From positions 434,001 to 498,000 of the forward strand of contig WBVU01000005.1 of the NCBI GenBank assembly GCA_009192285.1: a stretch of DNA of 64,000 nt. Reading direction: 5' to 3'. The translations under genes and the position numbers were made by a program. Shown here in pieces: positions 45,105 through 56,465 of this stretch. Origin of the DNA: Morchella semilibera (Eukaryota > Ascomycota > Pezizomycetes > Pezizales > Morchellaceae). Under the pieces are notes generated by a model. That model made no database searches and had not been told where the DNA came from. It worked only from the letters and a program-made list of their open reading frames with translations. The first letter of the stretch is position 1, and each line of letters begins with the position of its first letter.

Positions 45105-46054
45105 GCGAGGGCCGAGGATGCTGCGGCATTAAAGCTTATCTCAACACCAGAGCCTCATCCGCCTGCAGGGGTGGTGTGGCGGACCCTGGCTGTGTAACGC
45201 GGAATACGCCGCGGGAGCGGGGTAATTTCCCCTCCCACAACAACAACGCGACGCGCGCAATTCTTACCTGTACCTTTCATCTCAGTATCTAAACCAGCAA
45301 CATACACCCGTACAGCGCTGCCAGTCCGCGTTGACCGTGCACCCCCGCTCCTACAGGCTTCTTGGGTTCGGCAGACGAAATGGTGGGGTGGAGGATAGGA
45401 GGGGGTTGTCGGGGGGCGATCCCAGGAGGGTAACTCTCATCTCTCTGAGACAGTTCTGATGCTACAGCTGGCTACTCTATGATCCCCACGCGCGGCTTCT
45501 ACTCAGGATACCGGAAACCAACAACCCCCGGGGTAATCTCGAGCCCATTCTACGCTGGAACCTGGTATTTAGCAGTCGCTGCTGGCTTCTTGCCTTGCCT
45601 AGCCCGCAGGGTGTGATCGGGGGTGTACTGGCGCTGTGGCCGAACTGTCTACTACAGATGGAGGCCCGGGAACTAAAGGTCATACTGTCTACTTAACGTT
45701 ACAGCTACTACAAGCCAAAACCTGACAGCAACAGAACTCAGGCCTTGTCCTCACTACCCACCCGACTCCCGAACTTGACCCCCCCCCCCTTTCCGCGAAA
45801 AACAAATACTTGCCGACACGTCACTCCCTACCCACTCCGACGTGTCCTCAGGCTAACAAAACGCTACATAACCCGTCCCTTCCACTCCCCCCTTGTCTAT
45901 GCTTATCTAAACCACGCCACACATAATGTAGTCTTTTTGTATGCAGACCCAGCCCGACAGCCACCCGACCCCGACAACAGCATTTTTAGTATCAGGCAGC
46001 TCTCTAGATGCTTCCGCAAAACGATATCACGAAAAATCAGAACGGTAATGCTCC
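45105..46054. other. no gene seen
   Basis: This is noncoding sequence with several overlapping short frames. A C-run is at 45779-45788. Confidence 0.45.
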
Positions 46055-46262
46055 AGCTACCGGAGGGGCTGGGTACGAGTCTAGTGGTACAAATCTGCTC
46101 GCAACATATAAACAACTTCTGAGGCTAGATGCCCGTATACGTGTCAATCTGCCAGATAATAATGGCCAGACACCGCTCGCATGGGCGCAGAAGGCTAGTA
46201 AATGGGACGTCGTAGAGCTATTGTTGCAACGCACTGAGGGCGCTGTAGTCCGCTGCAGCTGA
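46055..46262 (+). pseudogene. orphan ankyrin-repeat fragment
   Basis: The frame contains one and a half ankyrin repeats (RVNLPDNNGQTPLAWAQKAS, then WDVVELLLQRT) and ends at TGA 46262. It resembles the repeats of the minus-strand NLR gene (VNLADxxGxTPLSWA) more than those of the plus-strand NLR. It has no start codon or partner domain, so it is probably a relic of a duplicated NLR in the opposite orientation. Confidence 0.6.
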
Positions 46263-46773
46263 AAGGCATCGCCTAGCTAGCGACAGAGGAATTCTATACC
46301 ACTATGCTCCGAGTGTACACCCGTCGGGGAGCGGCTAGCCCAGTTGAGAGATGAGAGATTTGTTAGTGAGTAAAGGTCTTGATTTGAGATGTAGCAGGAA
46401 TCGTAGCTAGTTATATCATGTAATGTGCTTTGATTGTTGGGTTATTTCGGGGGAGGGGAGGGGGTCTATTTCTCTTATTTTCCTCTGTGATTTATTTAGC
46501 AATATTGATTTGTATCTACCGTTCAATTGGCAAAGTCTCTTGACAGCACGCACAGGAAGGGAGGAACCACATGTATCATCACATCTACCGTACAACAGGT
46601 ACATAACAGGATCCAGAGCCCTTGGCCGCATATCACCAGTCGCAGTCTTTCCCCGTTCCCTAGTCAGGGAAAAATAAAAGAATGTAAAGAATATATAATG
46701 AGAATTAAATTTCTTCCAGCAATTCCATCTCCTAAGCACCTAGGAATACTGGTAATCCCACCTACTCTCGACC

Positions 46774-47056
46774 CTACATGCCCGAGGAACCTGTATATGT
46801 GTTGCGGTTTTCCGTGTGAGCCGCCCATGACAGCGGCGCCCGGCCACTACCATCTACTAGGTTGATGTCCACTCTGCCATCCAAAAGAAGCACTCCTACC
46901 ACCCCGTCGTGACCTCCCCCCGCCGCCCATGAGAGTGGTGTTCGGCCGCTACCATCTACCAGGTTGACATCTACTCGGCCATCACGTAGGAGCACTCCTA
47001 CCAAATTCTCTTGGCCATCCCCCGCCGCCCACGACAGTGGTGTCCGGCCGTTATCA
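46774..47056 (-). pseudogene. out-of-frame last ankyrin repeats of the second NLR
   Basis: In the frame next to the NLR stop, three more repeats follow (NGRTPLSWAAGDGQ, SGRTPLSWAAGGGH, SGRAPLSWAAHTE) and end at a stop at 46774. They become continuous with the gene if the 8 bp at 47057-47064 are removed. Confidence 0.75.
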
Positions 47057-50000
47057 CTCTGTGATCTGCCAGATTGAGGTCCACGCATTCTCCACGCAGG
47101 AGCGGTTTCACCGAACTGCTGTGACCGGCCCCCGCCGCCCATGAGAGTTGTGTCCGGCCATTCTCGCTCCTTGAGTTGATGTCCAAGCGGATATCCCCCA
47201 GAAGCAGTTCCACCACCAATACATGACCGCCCTCCGCTGCCCATGAGAGCGGTGTCTGGCCACTATCATCTGCCAGATTGACGTCCACGCATTCTTCACG
47301 CAGGAGCGGTTTCACCGAACCGCTGTGACCGGCCCCCGCCGCCCATGAGAGTGGTGTCCGGCCATTCCTGCTCCTTGAGTTGATGTCCACTCGGATATCC
47401 CCCAGAAGCAGTTCCACCACCCTCACGCGACCGCTCTCCGCTGCCCATGATAGTGGGGTTCGGCCACTATTATCTGCCAGATTGACGTCTACGTATTCCT
47501 CATCTAGGAGCAGCTCTACCACACTGCCGCGACCGGTCCCCGCCGCCCATGAGAGTGGTGTCCTGCCGTTATCGCACTTCGAGTTGATATCCACTCGGCT
47601 ATCGATATCCTGTAGGAGCAGCTCTACAATCTTGTCGTGACCGGCAAACGCAGCCAATGAGAGTGGTGTATGGCCGCCATTACTCCTCAAGTTGGCATCT
47701 ATACGCTTATCTTGTAGAAGCAGTCCTAATACCTTGTCGTGACAGGCCCTTGCCGCCCATAAGAGTGGTGTTCGGCCGCTACTATCTACCACATTGACGT
47801 CTGCTCGGCCATCCAATAGAAGCACTCCTACCACCTTGTCGTGACCGTTCTCCGCCGCGCATGAGAGTGGTATCCGGCCGCTATTACTCCTTAGCGTCAC
47901 GTCTACGCGGCCATCCCGCAGAAGTAGGTCCACCACCTTGTCGTGGCCCTTCTCCGCCGCCAATAGGAGTGGTGTGCGGCCATCCCCGTTCATTAGGTTG
48001 ATGTCGATGTGGTCGCCCCGCAGAAGTAGCCCTACTATCTTGTCGAAACCCTCCGCCGCCGCCCATGAGAGTGGTGTCCAGCCTTTCTGATTTGACTCGT
48101 TTAGAGTTGTCCCAGTAGTCATTATAATACTTAATACATCGCAAAGTCTATAATAACATGCGACCCATAATGGAGAAACGAAACCGGTGCTGGAACCAAC
48201 AAAATCTTCGTTTGCCTTTGCTGCCATGGCGACCCATGCATTGTAGGGCTTTGACCGTGTCAAAAGGTCCATGCACAGTTTATACAGAAGACTAGTCTGG
48301 GGAAGAGGGCCTGATAATCGCGCGTGTTCTCCCCAATTCTCCCTTGCGTAATGTATGAGCTTGTCTACCTCATGAGATTTGAACTTTGAGTGGTAAGATA
48401 TAAGTGCTTTCAGGCAGATCTGTGCCATAGTGGTATGGTATCTTGTATCGTCTTTAAATTTCAGATTGCTGATCAGATACTCTTGTACCGAAAAGTGAGC
48501 GAACCGGAGATTATCAAGACCACTGTCATGAACGATAAGGTTTTTGCAACAATCAAGCACCCGAGACAGGGTTAACTTGAGCATATCTTTCTCAAACGGA
48601 TCATCGCCAGGGCCCACGGCAAGAGCTTGAAGAATTGTTGCAAGTGAGGGTGTCTGTCGGGCGTAAAGCAACCAACCCAGTATTGAATTTGCAATACGAC
48701 TAAAGTTGTGTCTGCTTTCGATCCGGTCTATGATCCGGTCATATGTTTCTCTCAGGTCCTTTGGCAGCTTTTTAAGGGCTTCTCGGACACAAGCGGCTGT
48801 TGGCTCCTCACACAGAGCCAAAATCTGTAGGTTTACCCACATGAACCTAGAATTTCTTGATGTGAGCGATATGATGTCTCCAGGTAATTCAAGATAGAAA
48901 TACATACATTCCATTCGCCTTCTCTTTGAGGGTCCGACGAATCTCTTCCTTTAGTTCATCGCCAACTTCACCGTCTAGCAGGAGCTCTTCTGTTTTACAT
49001 TTCTGGGGGTCACATCGCATATCGAGTTGTAAATCAATATAATCATTGATATCTTTAGTGTTGTCTGATGCCTGGATGTAGTGGCATTTATAGCCGGAAA
49101 AGGTACGTGCTATATCTTGTTCAAATCTACTCGCCAGAAACACTTTAACGTTGCTCCCAGATTCCACTAAACACTTGAGGGCGTAAAATAAACTGCTTCG
49201 CGTGTCTTGGTAGCATTCGTCCAGAGCGTCGACAATGATAGTGACTTGTAAGTATATCTTGGATAGATTTATAATGAGATCAGTGCTTTCCTGGCATCGG
49301 AGGGGGCCGGACGCGTGTCCTTGACGTTCCCTTTCCTCATATGCTGACGAAACAAGCTTTGGGACAAGATTCGGGTCCCCGGGGCTTTTGAGACAAAATT
49401 GTTTAACAAGAGTACGCAAAACTGTTTCTGGTTTCCTTCGGTCGTCTTCCTTATAGTTGCAATAGAAGTATGCCAAAACATGTTCATTGCTTTTCGCTTG
49501 TTGTAGCTCGTCGATAACGTAAGAGCTACATATACCAAGAGTTAATTAACATGTTTATTTAGTAGGCACTGAGTTCTCCTTACACTAAGATAGTTTTACC
49601 ATACCCAGCTAGGTCGTAAAGAGCTGTATTTTAGCAAATGGCTTACATACAATAGGGGTAAACAAAGACCTAAACATACCATCCCCACGTAGCCAAAGGA
49701 GTGAAGATGATTTAGAATCCCTCCACTCCATGAACGTTTTGTTATCCCGTAACCACTGCCCAGTGTTCTTCTGACGACGTCCACTTGCAAATGAATGATG
49801 ATCAGCAAATCTGATGTTGGATAGCCAATTTAAGATTTTCGATCTCCTATCATCTAATGACGTAAACGTAAGCATAGACTTTTAGTCTTAGAAGGTAAAC
49901 AAGCTCGGCTTATCCTTACTTCCAGTAGCTTTGTACACCATTTGTACTATGTTCTCGATATCCTTGAGGGGCTCCTTTAAGGTTTTAAGTTCTTGAGCTA

Positions 50001-51413
50001 TTTTCTCATTTTCTATCCCTCAATTAGATGGCAAATCGATTGAATGAGTCAAGACGGGCTTATACCTTCTCGTGCTGCTGCCGAGGCTATATGTTGAGAA
50101 GTGATATTAGCTTTCATCATTTATAATTGATATGAATATTAGGGTATCGCACCTGCTTTTTCGGTGAGGTTGGCCTTGTATTCTACCTCCCTTTCGTTCT
50201 CCTTGACAGTGGCCAATAACCTCTCTAGCGCTGAAAAGAAACTCTCAAGTACACGTCCTTGGCAAAAAAACGTGTGTCAGTCTCTACATCTAGATCAAAA
50301 GGAACGCTAGGTCGGTTGCTCACTTCCGGTTTCCTGGCTGAGGTATCTTTTAGTGTAGCAGAGGTATTCTAGGATGGAAACATATAGCTTGACAAGTGAC
50401 GCCTCAAGGGACCCAACTCCGGCAATATCCTTTCCACAGTACAATCTTTCGTAGATGTCACAGTGTACTAATGTGCTTGCTAGACACTCCAAGCTTTCCG
50501 AAACGATCCGCATATGCTCCGTGTAAGCTGTTCCAACCTAAAGATCCAAGGAGGGGAATGAGCTAGTACAGTTGTCGAAGGCTGGTGATCTAGATTTATC
50601 AAGGGTAAATTAATATGGTGTAACATACCTGCAACAGAAATCGAAAGCCTGCCCATGCAAGCGCTACAATGTCAGGATTATGCTGAATTGCAATATCCCC
50701 AATCTTTGCATATTTGTTGAGTTGCCTTGCAAGAACTTCGAAATAGAACACGTTTTCTCCCTTTTCGTTAGTATAAAAGCATCTCTTGCTGTCGCATTGC
50801 TTCTTTTTCTCGTTTATCTCCTCAATAAGATCATTAAATCGACTACCACTACCGTCCGATCTAGTGATACCTTCTCGATCTTCATCTTTCAGCTTATCCA
50901 CGGCTTGTTTCCATATCTTTGAGGCCCTGCTCACCATGAGGTTAGTTCACATTTCATGATTTCTTCTAATTATGCATGAGAACCATACGTTAAAGCTGTT
51001 GTTGGAGTAGGCTCAAGCCTTGGTCTGCTTGAACTATCCGACGATGTAGCCGTAGAGGGCTCTATGGGGCACGGAAAGCTATATGAACTAAGAGGAACCT
51101 TCGGCGAATTCGGGGTCGAATTCGGGCTCGTCGTGGTGATCGTGGGGGTCGTGGGCGTCGTGGGGGCCCGAGAGGGAGCGTTTTCTGGATGAGGGACTCC
51201 TCCACTAACACTGAAATTGTCTTGATGTTAGACGTGGTGGTTTGGGGCTAAAACGAAGATATAAGGTTTGAGTTACTCGACAACGGAACCCCGCGTTTCT
51301 GTCTCCGGTGCCGGGAGCGGAGAGCTGGGGGGTCCTGGGGGAGCAGGTTGTTTCTCCTTGCGACGAAGCACCCGGTCCACCCTAGTTCCTAGCTTCGATA
51401 ATGCTGAGCCCAT
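46998..51413 (-). CDS. DUF7708-like/coiled-coil/NACHT/ankyrin NLR-type protein (11 exons)
   Basis: Exons (minus): 51413-51277, 51210-50989, 50926-50629, 50537-50324, 50257-50153, 50086-50066, 50012-49920, 49853-49680, 49608-49584, 49525-48908 and 48846-46998. All phases agree, giving ~1251 residues. The start is MGSALSKLGTRVDRVL. Residues ~40-118 are Pro/Thr/Ser-rich. Residues ~120-290 resemble the DUF7708 N-terminal domain of fungal STAND proteins (AIQHNPDIVALAWAGFRFLL). A coiled coil covers ~295-370 (ALERLLATVKENEREVEYKA). NACHT has GDAGYGKT (420-427) and VDALDE (~528-533). Ten ankyrin repeats start at ~890. The C-terminus (HRVITAGHHCRGRRG...) is created by an 8-bp insertion and replaces three repeats. 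Confidence 0.85.
49584..49608 (-). other. 25-nt microexon encoding the P-loop
   Basis: This exon encodes GYGKTIL plus split codons. It has the same entry phase (1) and exit phase (2) as the 22-nt microexon of the other NLR gene. The donor is GTAAGG and the preceding intron ends ACCTAG. Confidence 0.75.
50066..50086 (-). other. 21-nt microexon in the coiled-coil region
   Basis: This exon encodes ASAAARE between introns with GTGCGA and GTATAA donors. The length is a multiple of three, so it could be skipped without a shift. Confidence 0.7.
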
Positions 51414-51565
51414 AATGATCTGCTATGTTCCGATGTTGTACGAAGGTTGTTTTGACGGTATAGTGAGAGTATGTTACAGAAAGGGTTGTTTGGGGAAGGA
51501 TTGAAGTTTCTCGAGGTGACAACAGAGCTGAGACTAGTGTGCCCCCAGCCTTGAAAGTGACGTGT

Positions 51566-51732
51566 CAGCCCAGTAGTTTTGGCACATGTACCCGCAACAG
51601 GTCACAAGTACCCGAAAATGCACGTCCTAATCTGCAGTTTCTATTGGACTAGAAGTCAAAAATATTGCAAAAACTTGCAGCTGCATATCCAGGTACTTGT
51701 CACCTGTTGTGGGTAGCCCCGCTACTGAGCTG
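51566..51732. mobile_element. ~167-bp MITE with long imperfect TIRs
   Basis: CAGCCCAGTAG ... CAACAGGTCACAAGTACC on the left pairs with the inverse of GGTACTTGTCACCTGTTG ... CTACTGAGCTG on the right (~45 bp, several mismatches). It lies just upstream of the second NLR gene. Confidence 0.7.
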
Positions 51733-51800
51733 CCAAGAGGGAGACGTAGAATACATTAAAATTCGTAGTCTTGGCGTGTTTACATGCTCATTATCTGATA

Positions 51801-51994
51801 GACGGTCAGTCCAAATTAGGTATCCGAGACTTAAACCCTTTATGGTAACGTGATGAATATAACGCACAATAAGTCTAAGCTGTAATTTCCAGCATGCGTG
51901 ACAGTTTGTAACACTTTTTCGATCCTGTGCGCTTCTTATAGCACAGTTACTAGAAAGGGTTTAAAGTGTCCCTTTGTCAAACGGACTGACCGTC
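51801..51994. mobile_element. 194-bp MITE, TA target
   Basis: GACGGTCAGTCC and GGACTGACCGTC are perfect 12-bp ends, with further pairing inward (CTTAAACCCTTT / AAAGGGTTTAAAG). TA flanks are at 51799-51800 and 51995-51996. Confidence 0.85.
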
Positions 51995-52109
51995 TATGGT
52001 TGCTTTCTTAATCAAGTAATATCCTGGCTTTTTTCTGCCAAGGCCTATCAATGATATTAAGCGGTGGTCCGATAATTGCCTAATCGGGTATTAAATGCCC
52101 AGCGCTCTA

Positions 52110-54319
52110 GACGCGCTCCCGGGGGTATGACAAAACTGGGGGTATGGCGAGTTCGAAGCATTGCAACCACAAAGAACCTCGCAACTCAATGAATTTATTG
52201 GCTATTAGAATTTCATGACATATGGTGTATATACAGGATTATCTAAATCTTTAAAGGATGTAGGTGGTGGTTGTGTCTTCTCAAGGCATACTTTTTTGCG
52301 GGTTGATCTCTGGCTCTGTCCTTCAATCTTGATCTGACTTGCATCCGCATCCTCCATCTGATCTTTTGACAACTTCTCAGCAATCAATGCGCTGCCTCTC
52401 TCCACTATTACTGCACTTCCACTATTTAATTTCCGCTTATCTTGTCTAATCTCAGTACTTTTCTCTCCTTCCCTCAGGTGCTTCTCACCCGCTTTTGCCA
52501 TCTGCAATTCAGCCCAGAGACTTCTGATAACATTTTGCTGTTTTTTGAAGATTGTACGCTGTTTTGTACTGTGGGGACTGGTGGAAAGTATAGTTTTAAA
52601 TGCTTCCTGATTGAGAGCGTTGATACTAGCTGGAGTGGTTGGTGTCTTGCATGTCCAAACTGCATCCTCATGCGCCTGGATTTCTGTTGGAGTCCCAAGC
52701 CTCGGCGGGGTCGCATTTCTCGGCGTTTCGGAACGTGGAGGTAAGGCAAGTTCAGAGGTACATGGTGCCTTTTCTGGCCGTTGAAGTTTACCAAGAATTG
52801 CATTTGGTTCGAGTGGGACCACACCGGAAGCCTGGAATCCAGCCTTGATATTTTCCTCAGTAAACGCTCTTCTGCGAGCTCTAGCCAAGAGATTTGGAAA
52901 GTTGTCATTTGTGATAGCACGTCCTTGTAGTTTGTTGACTTCTTCGCCATAATAGGTTTGGAGGGGAGAAAAAACACCAACATCCAATGGCTGCGTTATA
53001 TGAGAGGTATGTGCGGGAAGACAGTATGGAATTATCTTGTTATTCCAACAAAAGTCCACAACAGCTGGGTTTAAATGCGCATCAAAGCCATCATATATCA
53101 GTAACCGCCAACTTCCATTGGCACTATAAGGATATTAGTTTATATAACTAAAATAAATAATTGAGAAATATTTTGTAAATGCTTTTAAACTCACATTTTT
53201 GATGTTTCCGGATGGAAAATGTTCTCCATATATTTCAAGCAAATAGTTGAGTTCATATAGCCTTTTTTTTGGTATGCATACCAAAGGTCCTCCTCTTTTT
53301 CACTGCGATACCAACTAGCGGTATGTTGTTGACCTTTGAAAATAATTAAAGGGGTACAAATCTTCGCTTTACTTGATATTGCTTCCACCACCGTAGAGAA
53401 GTTCCGGCTACCATTCTCTTTAAAATCATGTTGGGTTCTCCGCACATTTCTGCATATTCTTTTCCGTCTTTTTCCTTTGCCTTGCACAAAGCCTTTTTCA
53501 TCCAAATTCCAAATATCTTTCTTCTTAACTCTATATTTTTCTTTTACGTATTTCAACTAAATTTAATATTAATTTAGTAACGTTTCCAAAATATTTAGGC
53601 AACTGAGTAAGTAAATACCTTGATAAAATGATCATGCATAACTTCATAATTTTCTGCATTTGCTCGATCGCGTGATAATGGTTTATTGAATATATATTCA
53701 ACATCTGGGTTCCGATTGAGAAACCTATATATCCAGTCCCTCCCAATTTTTCTATTTTGCACACTTTTCTCTCCCAATATCTTGAATGCGAGATGATATA
53801 GTACATCCTTGTCTGGTGCGCAATTCCAGTCGTCCATGAATTTTGCTCGTTCCGCAAGTGCTCGTTCATCTTGTGGAGTCAACAACTGCATGCTGATATG
53901 TTGCTCCTGTTGAATTTGATGGTTCGGGTCCTTCAAATAACGATGTAAAGTAGAATCTGCCAAGTCATGATTTCGTGCAATCTGACTTATATTCGGTTTC
54001 TTAGAAGTCTCATTAAGAACTCGGAAATATGCTGCTTTTGCAGTTGCAATCCGTTCGCTTAAAGGCTCTAAGCTGTAATCACTTTCTGCTAGTGATTGCG
54101 AGTCGGTATCTGTATCTGAAATAGAAGAAAGTGTACTAATAGAGGAGATATCTCCTTCATTATCGGAATCAGGCCAGTCCGTAGACATGGTTTTGATGGT
54201 TACTTGTTGATGGTTACTCGTTGATATTGCCTCTAAACTACAAAATATTCTTCGTTGCCGTTGCTCAAAATCCCGGTTTTCCCACACCCCCAGTTTCGTC
54301 ATACCCCCGGGAGCGCGTC
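52110..54319 (-). mobile_element. pogo/Fot1-type DNA transposon, structurally complete
   Basis: The 38-bp TIRs (52110-52147 and 54282-54319) start GACGCGCTCCCGGGGGTATG and differ at two positions. TA flanks each end (52108-52109, 54320-54321). The whole element is 2210 bp and carries one intact transposase gene on the minus strand. Confidence 0.95.
52205..54188 (-). CDS. pogo/Fot1-like DDD transposase (3 exons)
   Basis: Exons (minus): 54188-53619, 53556-53195 and 53123-52205, giving 616 residues with no stop or frameshift. ATG at 54188 lies inside the right TIR end by ~94 bp; an upstream in-frame ATG at 54302 sits within the TIR and is less likely. Residues ~45-95 hold a psq-type HTH (NISQIARNHDLADSTLHRYL). 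Residues ~100-165 hold a CENP-B HTH (NRKIGRDWIYRFLNRNP). The catalytic core has NLDEKGF (D209), IYDGFDAH (D322) and QPLDVGVF (D358), a DD35D spacing. The tail is charged. Both introns occur at the same places in the decayed copy at 9733-11870. Confidence 0.92.
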
Positions 54320-54321
54320 TA

Positions 54322-55984
54322 GAACTATTTCCTAAATAGGCAACTTTGGGTAATTTGGTCTCTTACCAAAAAACCCAACTTTTAGAAATTCAATATATCT
54401 CTACAACCATAAATGATAAAACTAAGATACTGATACAGCGGGGGATTTCATTAATCTGGGGCGTTGATGCCTCATACTGGGATAGCGGGGGATAGGTGTC
54501 TGGAGGTGTAGGCCTGTTTCCCCAACTTATAGCCTTAGCCTCAGCCTCTGCCTCTAATTCAACAAGTCCTCTCCCGACCCCCCCCCCCCCATACCCCAGG
54601 AAGCTTAATGCTCTCCAGGATGGTCGTCATATAAATGCCGCCCTCCTCGTATCATACAGCGGCCGAGGGTGAAATCCAATATAATCCGCGTTAATATTGC
54701 GAACTAGCTCATCCGTAGTGCACGCCCTAGTAGCTAGATCAAGGGTGTGGTGTTATGGTGGTGCATTGCAATGGCCGAAGGCAGGAAGAGTCGGCTGTCG
54801 ACGGTAAAGAGGTATCAAGGGAGTTCATTGAGGCTTGTCGACTGCTATAATCATACGATAGTTTGGGCGCTATCTCGGTCGGACATGTTGGGTTTGAGGC
54901 TCTGGTCTCTCTAAGTGTGGGGACGACGGGGTCTAACCGGATTGGCACTAGCTGGAAGTGCGGGATGAAGCGCGGGGCTTGAAATGCAAACCTTGGCGCG
55001 CTAACCCTGGTCGATCCTAGCGTAACTACCCAGCACCGCGCCCCTGGAGAGCCCGCGACACGATGCTATGCTGGGACACGGTCGCACAGCCAGCAATTGC
55101 GACCCCCGCCCGATTACATACACAGCCCGAGACCCGATAATCGTTTCACCCTCAGCAATAATCGCGACCTTCCAACAGCTTCCGTAATCATTGACTTCCT
55201 GTTGTGTTGGACACCGGCCAATCACCTTTTTTTTTTCGCGATTGAGCCCCGAGCTATGCATGTAATCAAAATGGAAATCCACGTTCACCACATGCACAAC
55301 GCCCGGTGCCCCAACTACTGAAATCCTGCGCCCAACTACATGTATTCCCCCGAACCTATGCGTTACTGAGCTAACTATTTTAGATACCACGGACGAGACT
55401 AGTCCATTTAGATCACATCATGCCTGCCACGGCTCCCAGGCCCACCGTTGCTACCACCTCCACCTGCAGACCCAGCTTCAACTCCACCTCCATCCCCATC
55501 CCTACCCCCGTCTCCCCTTATATCCATATCCTGACACACCTAACATGTACATTCATGAAGCGGCGCTGCGCTGGGGGTGCCGTGGTCGGCACTTTTGTAG
55601 TGGCTCCAGTAAGAAATCCAAAAGACTCCCGAATTCCCCTCCTCCTTCCGATCAATTCATAGGTTTGAAAGGCTCCGTTAACAGCAACCCTACGTATCAG
55701 TTATTTGGCTCAGGTATTTCAGTGACAAGATAGAACCTATGACACCGAGACTGAGCCGAGCGCTGCTGTCATGGACCCTCCACTGTATACGTACCAGCCC
55801 AATTATGCACCGAAATGTCCGGCGGGTGGGCTGCCCACCTAGTAGACACCCAGAATATCAGAAGTGCCCATTGGATGGGATACACACCCGATGGATGTCC
55901 GGTGAAAGGGTAGGATCCGCAAATGGGACAGAGCACCTGCTGCACATCCTGTGCAAGTTAAATCCGATCGCGAGCAAACAACCA
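54322..55984. other. no gene seen
   Basis: Frames such as 55001-55390 (-) and 55420-55662 (+) overlap other frames, lack domains and sit in low-complexity Pro/Thr sequence. Confidence 0.45.
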
Positions 55985-56218
55985 CGGGAGGATAAGCGTA
56001 ATGCTGGGTTCCGGGAGTGTCGCAGGAATATCTATAGATGTATGCCAGAAAGAGTATCCAGAGGTTCTGCATGAAGTCACCTGCCGTGTCAGAAGAGAGT
56101 TCATGAATTGTGAGGATTCTTAGGATAGTTAGATGAGTGTATGGCGGGAGGTTTAGTGGGGTTAGGAGGAGGAGGAGGCGAGGCGCGCGGCAGGGGAGCC
56201 GAGTGGGTTGATTGTCTT
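55985..56218 (+). repeat. dispersed repeat R2, copy 2
   Basis: It matches 41915-42152, with a ~13-bp insertion after the TTCTGCATGAAG block and loss of a ~15-bp stretch later. Confidence 0.8.
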
Positions 56219-56224
56219 GGCGGC

Positions 56225-56465
56225 GACGCGTTACGTCATTTACCCCCAGACTCTTGGTAAGACCCCCGACTTCCGAGAAGTTGCTGCATGGCGGAGGTCG
56301 GAGGGCTGTCGGAGCCCAGTTTACATACAAGAAATAATTTTTTTTTAGCTTCCGACAAGAAGATTTTAGACTCCGACACAAGAATTGAGGTTTATTCTGA
56401 GGCTTTTGCATCGCGCGCGTTTCAGAGACCAACATATGAAATGGAGGGTGTCGGGATGGGATGGG
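56225..56465 (+). repeat. dispersed repeat family R1, copy 6
   Basis: It holds CCAGACTCTTGGTAAGACC, GGAGGTCGGAGGGCTGTCGG, AGCTTCCGACAAGAAGA and GAGGTTTATTCTGAGG, and lacks the usual right end. It follows R2 at the same side as copy 4 does (42345), so R2+R1 may travel together. Confidence 0.6.

Noticed and set aside
52110-54319. RIP as cause of decay of pogo elements
   Set aside because: The live copy is intact and the dead copy's stops need transversions rather than C-to-T changes.
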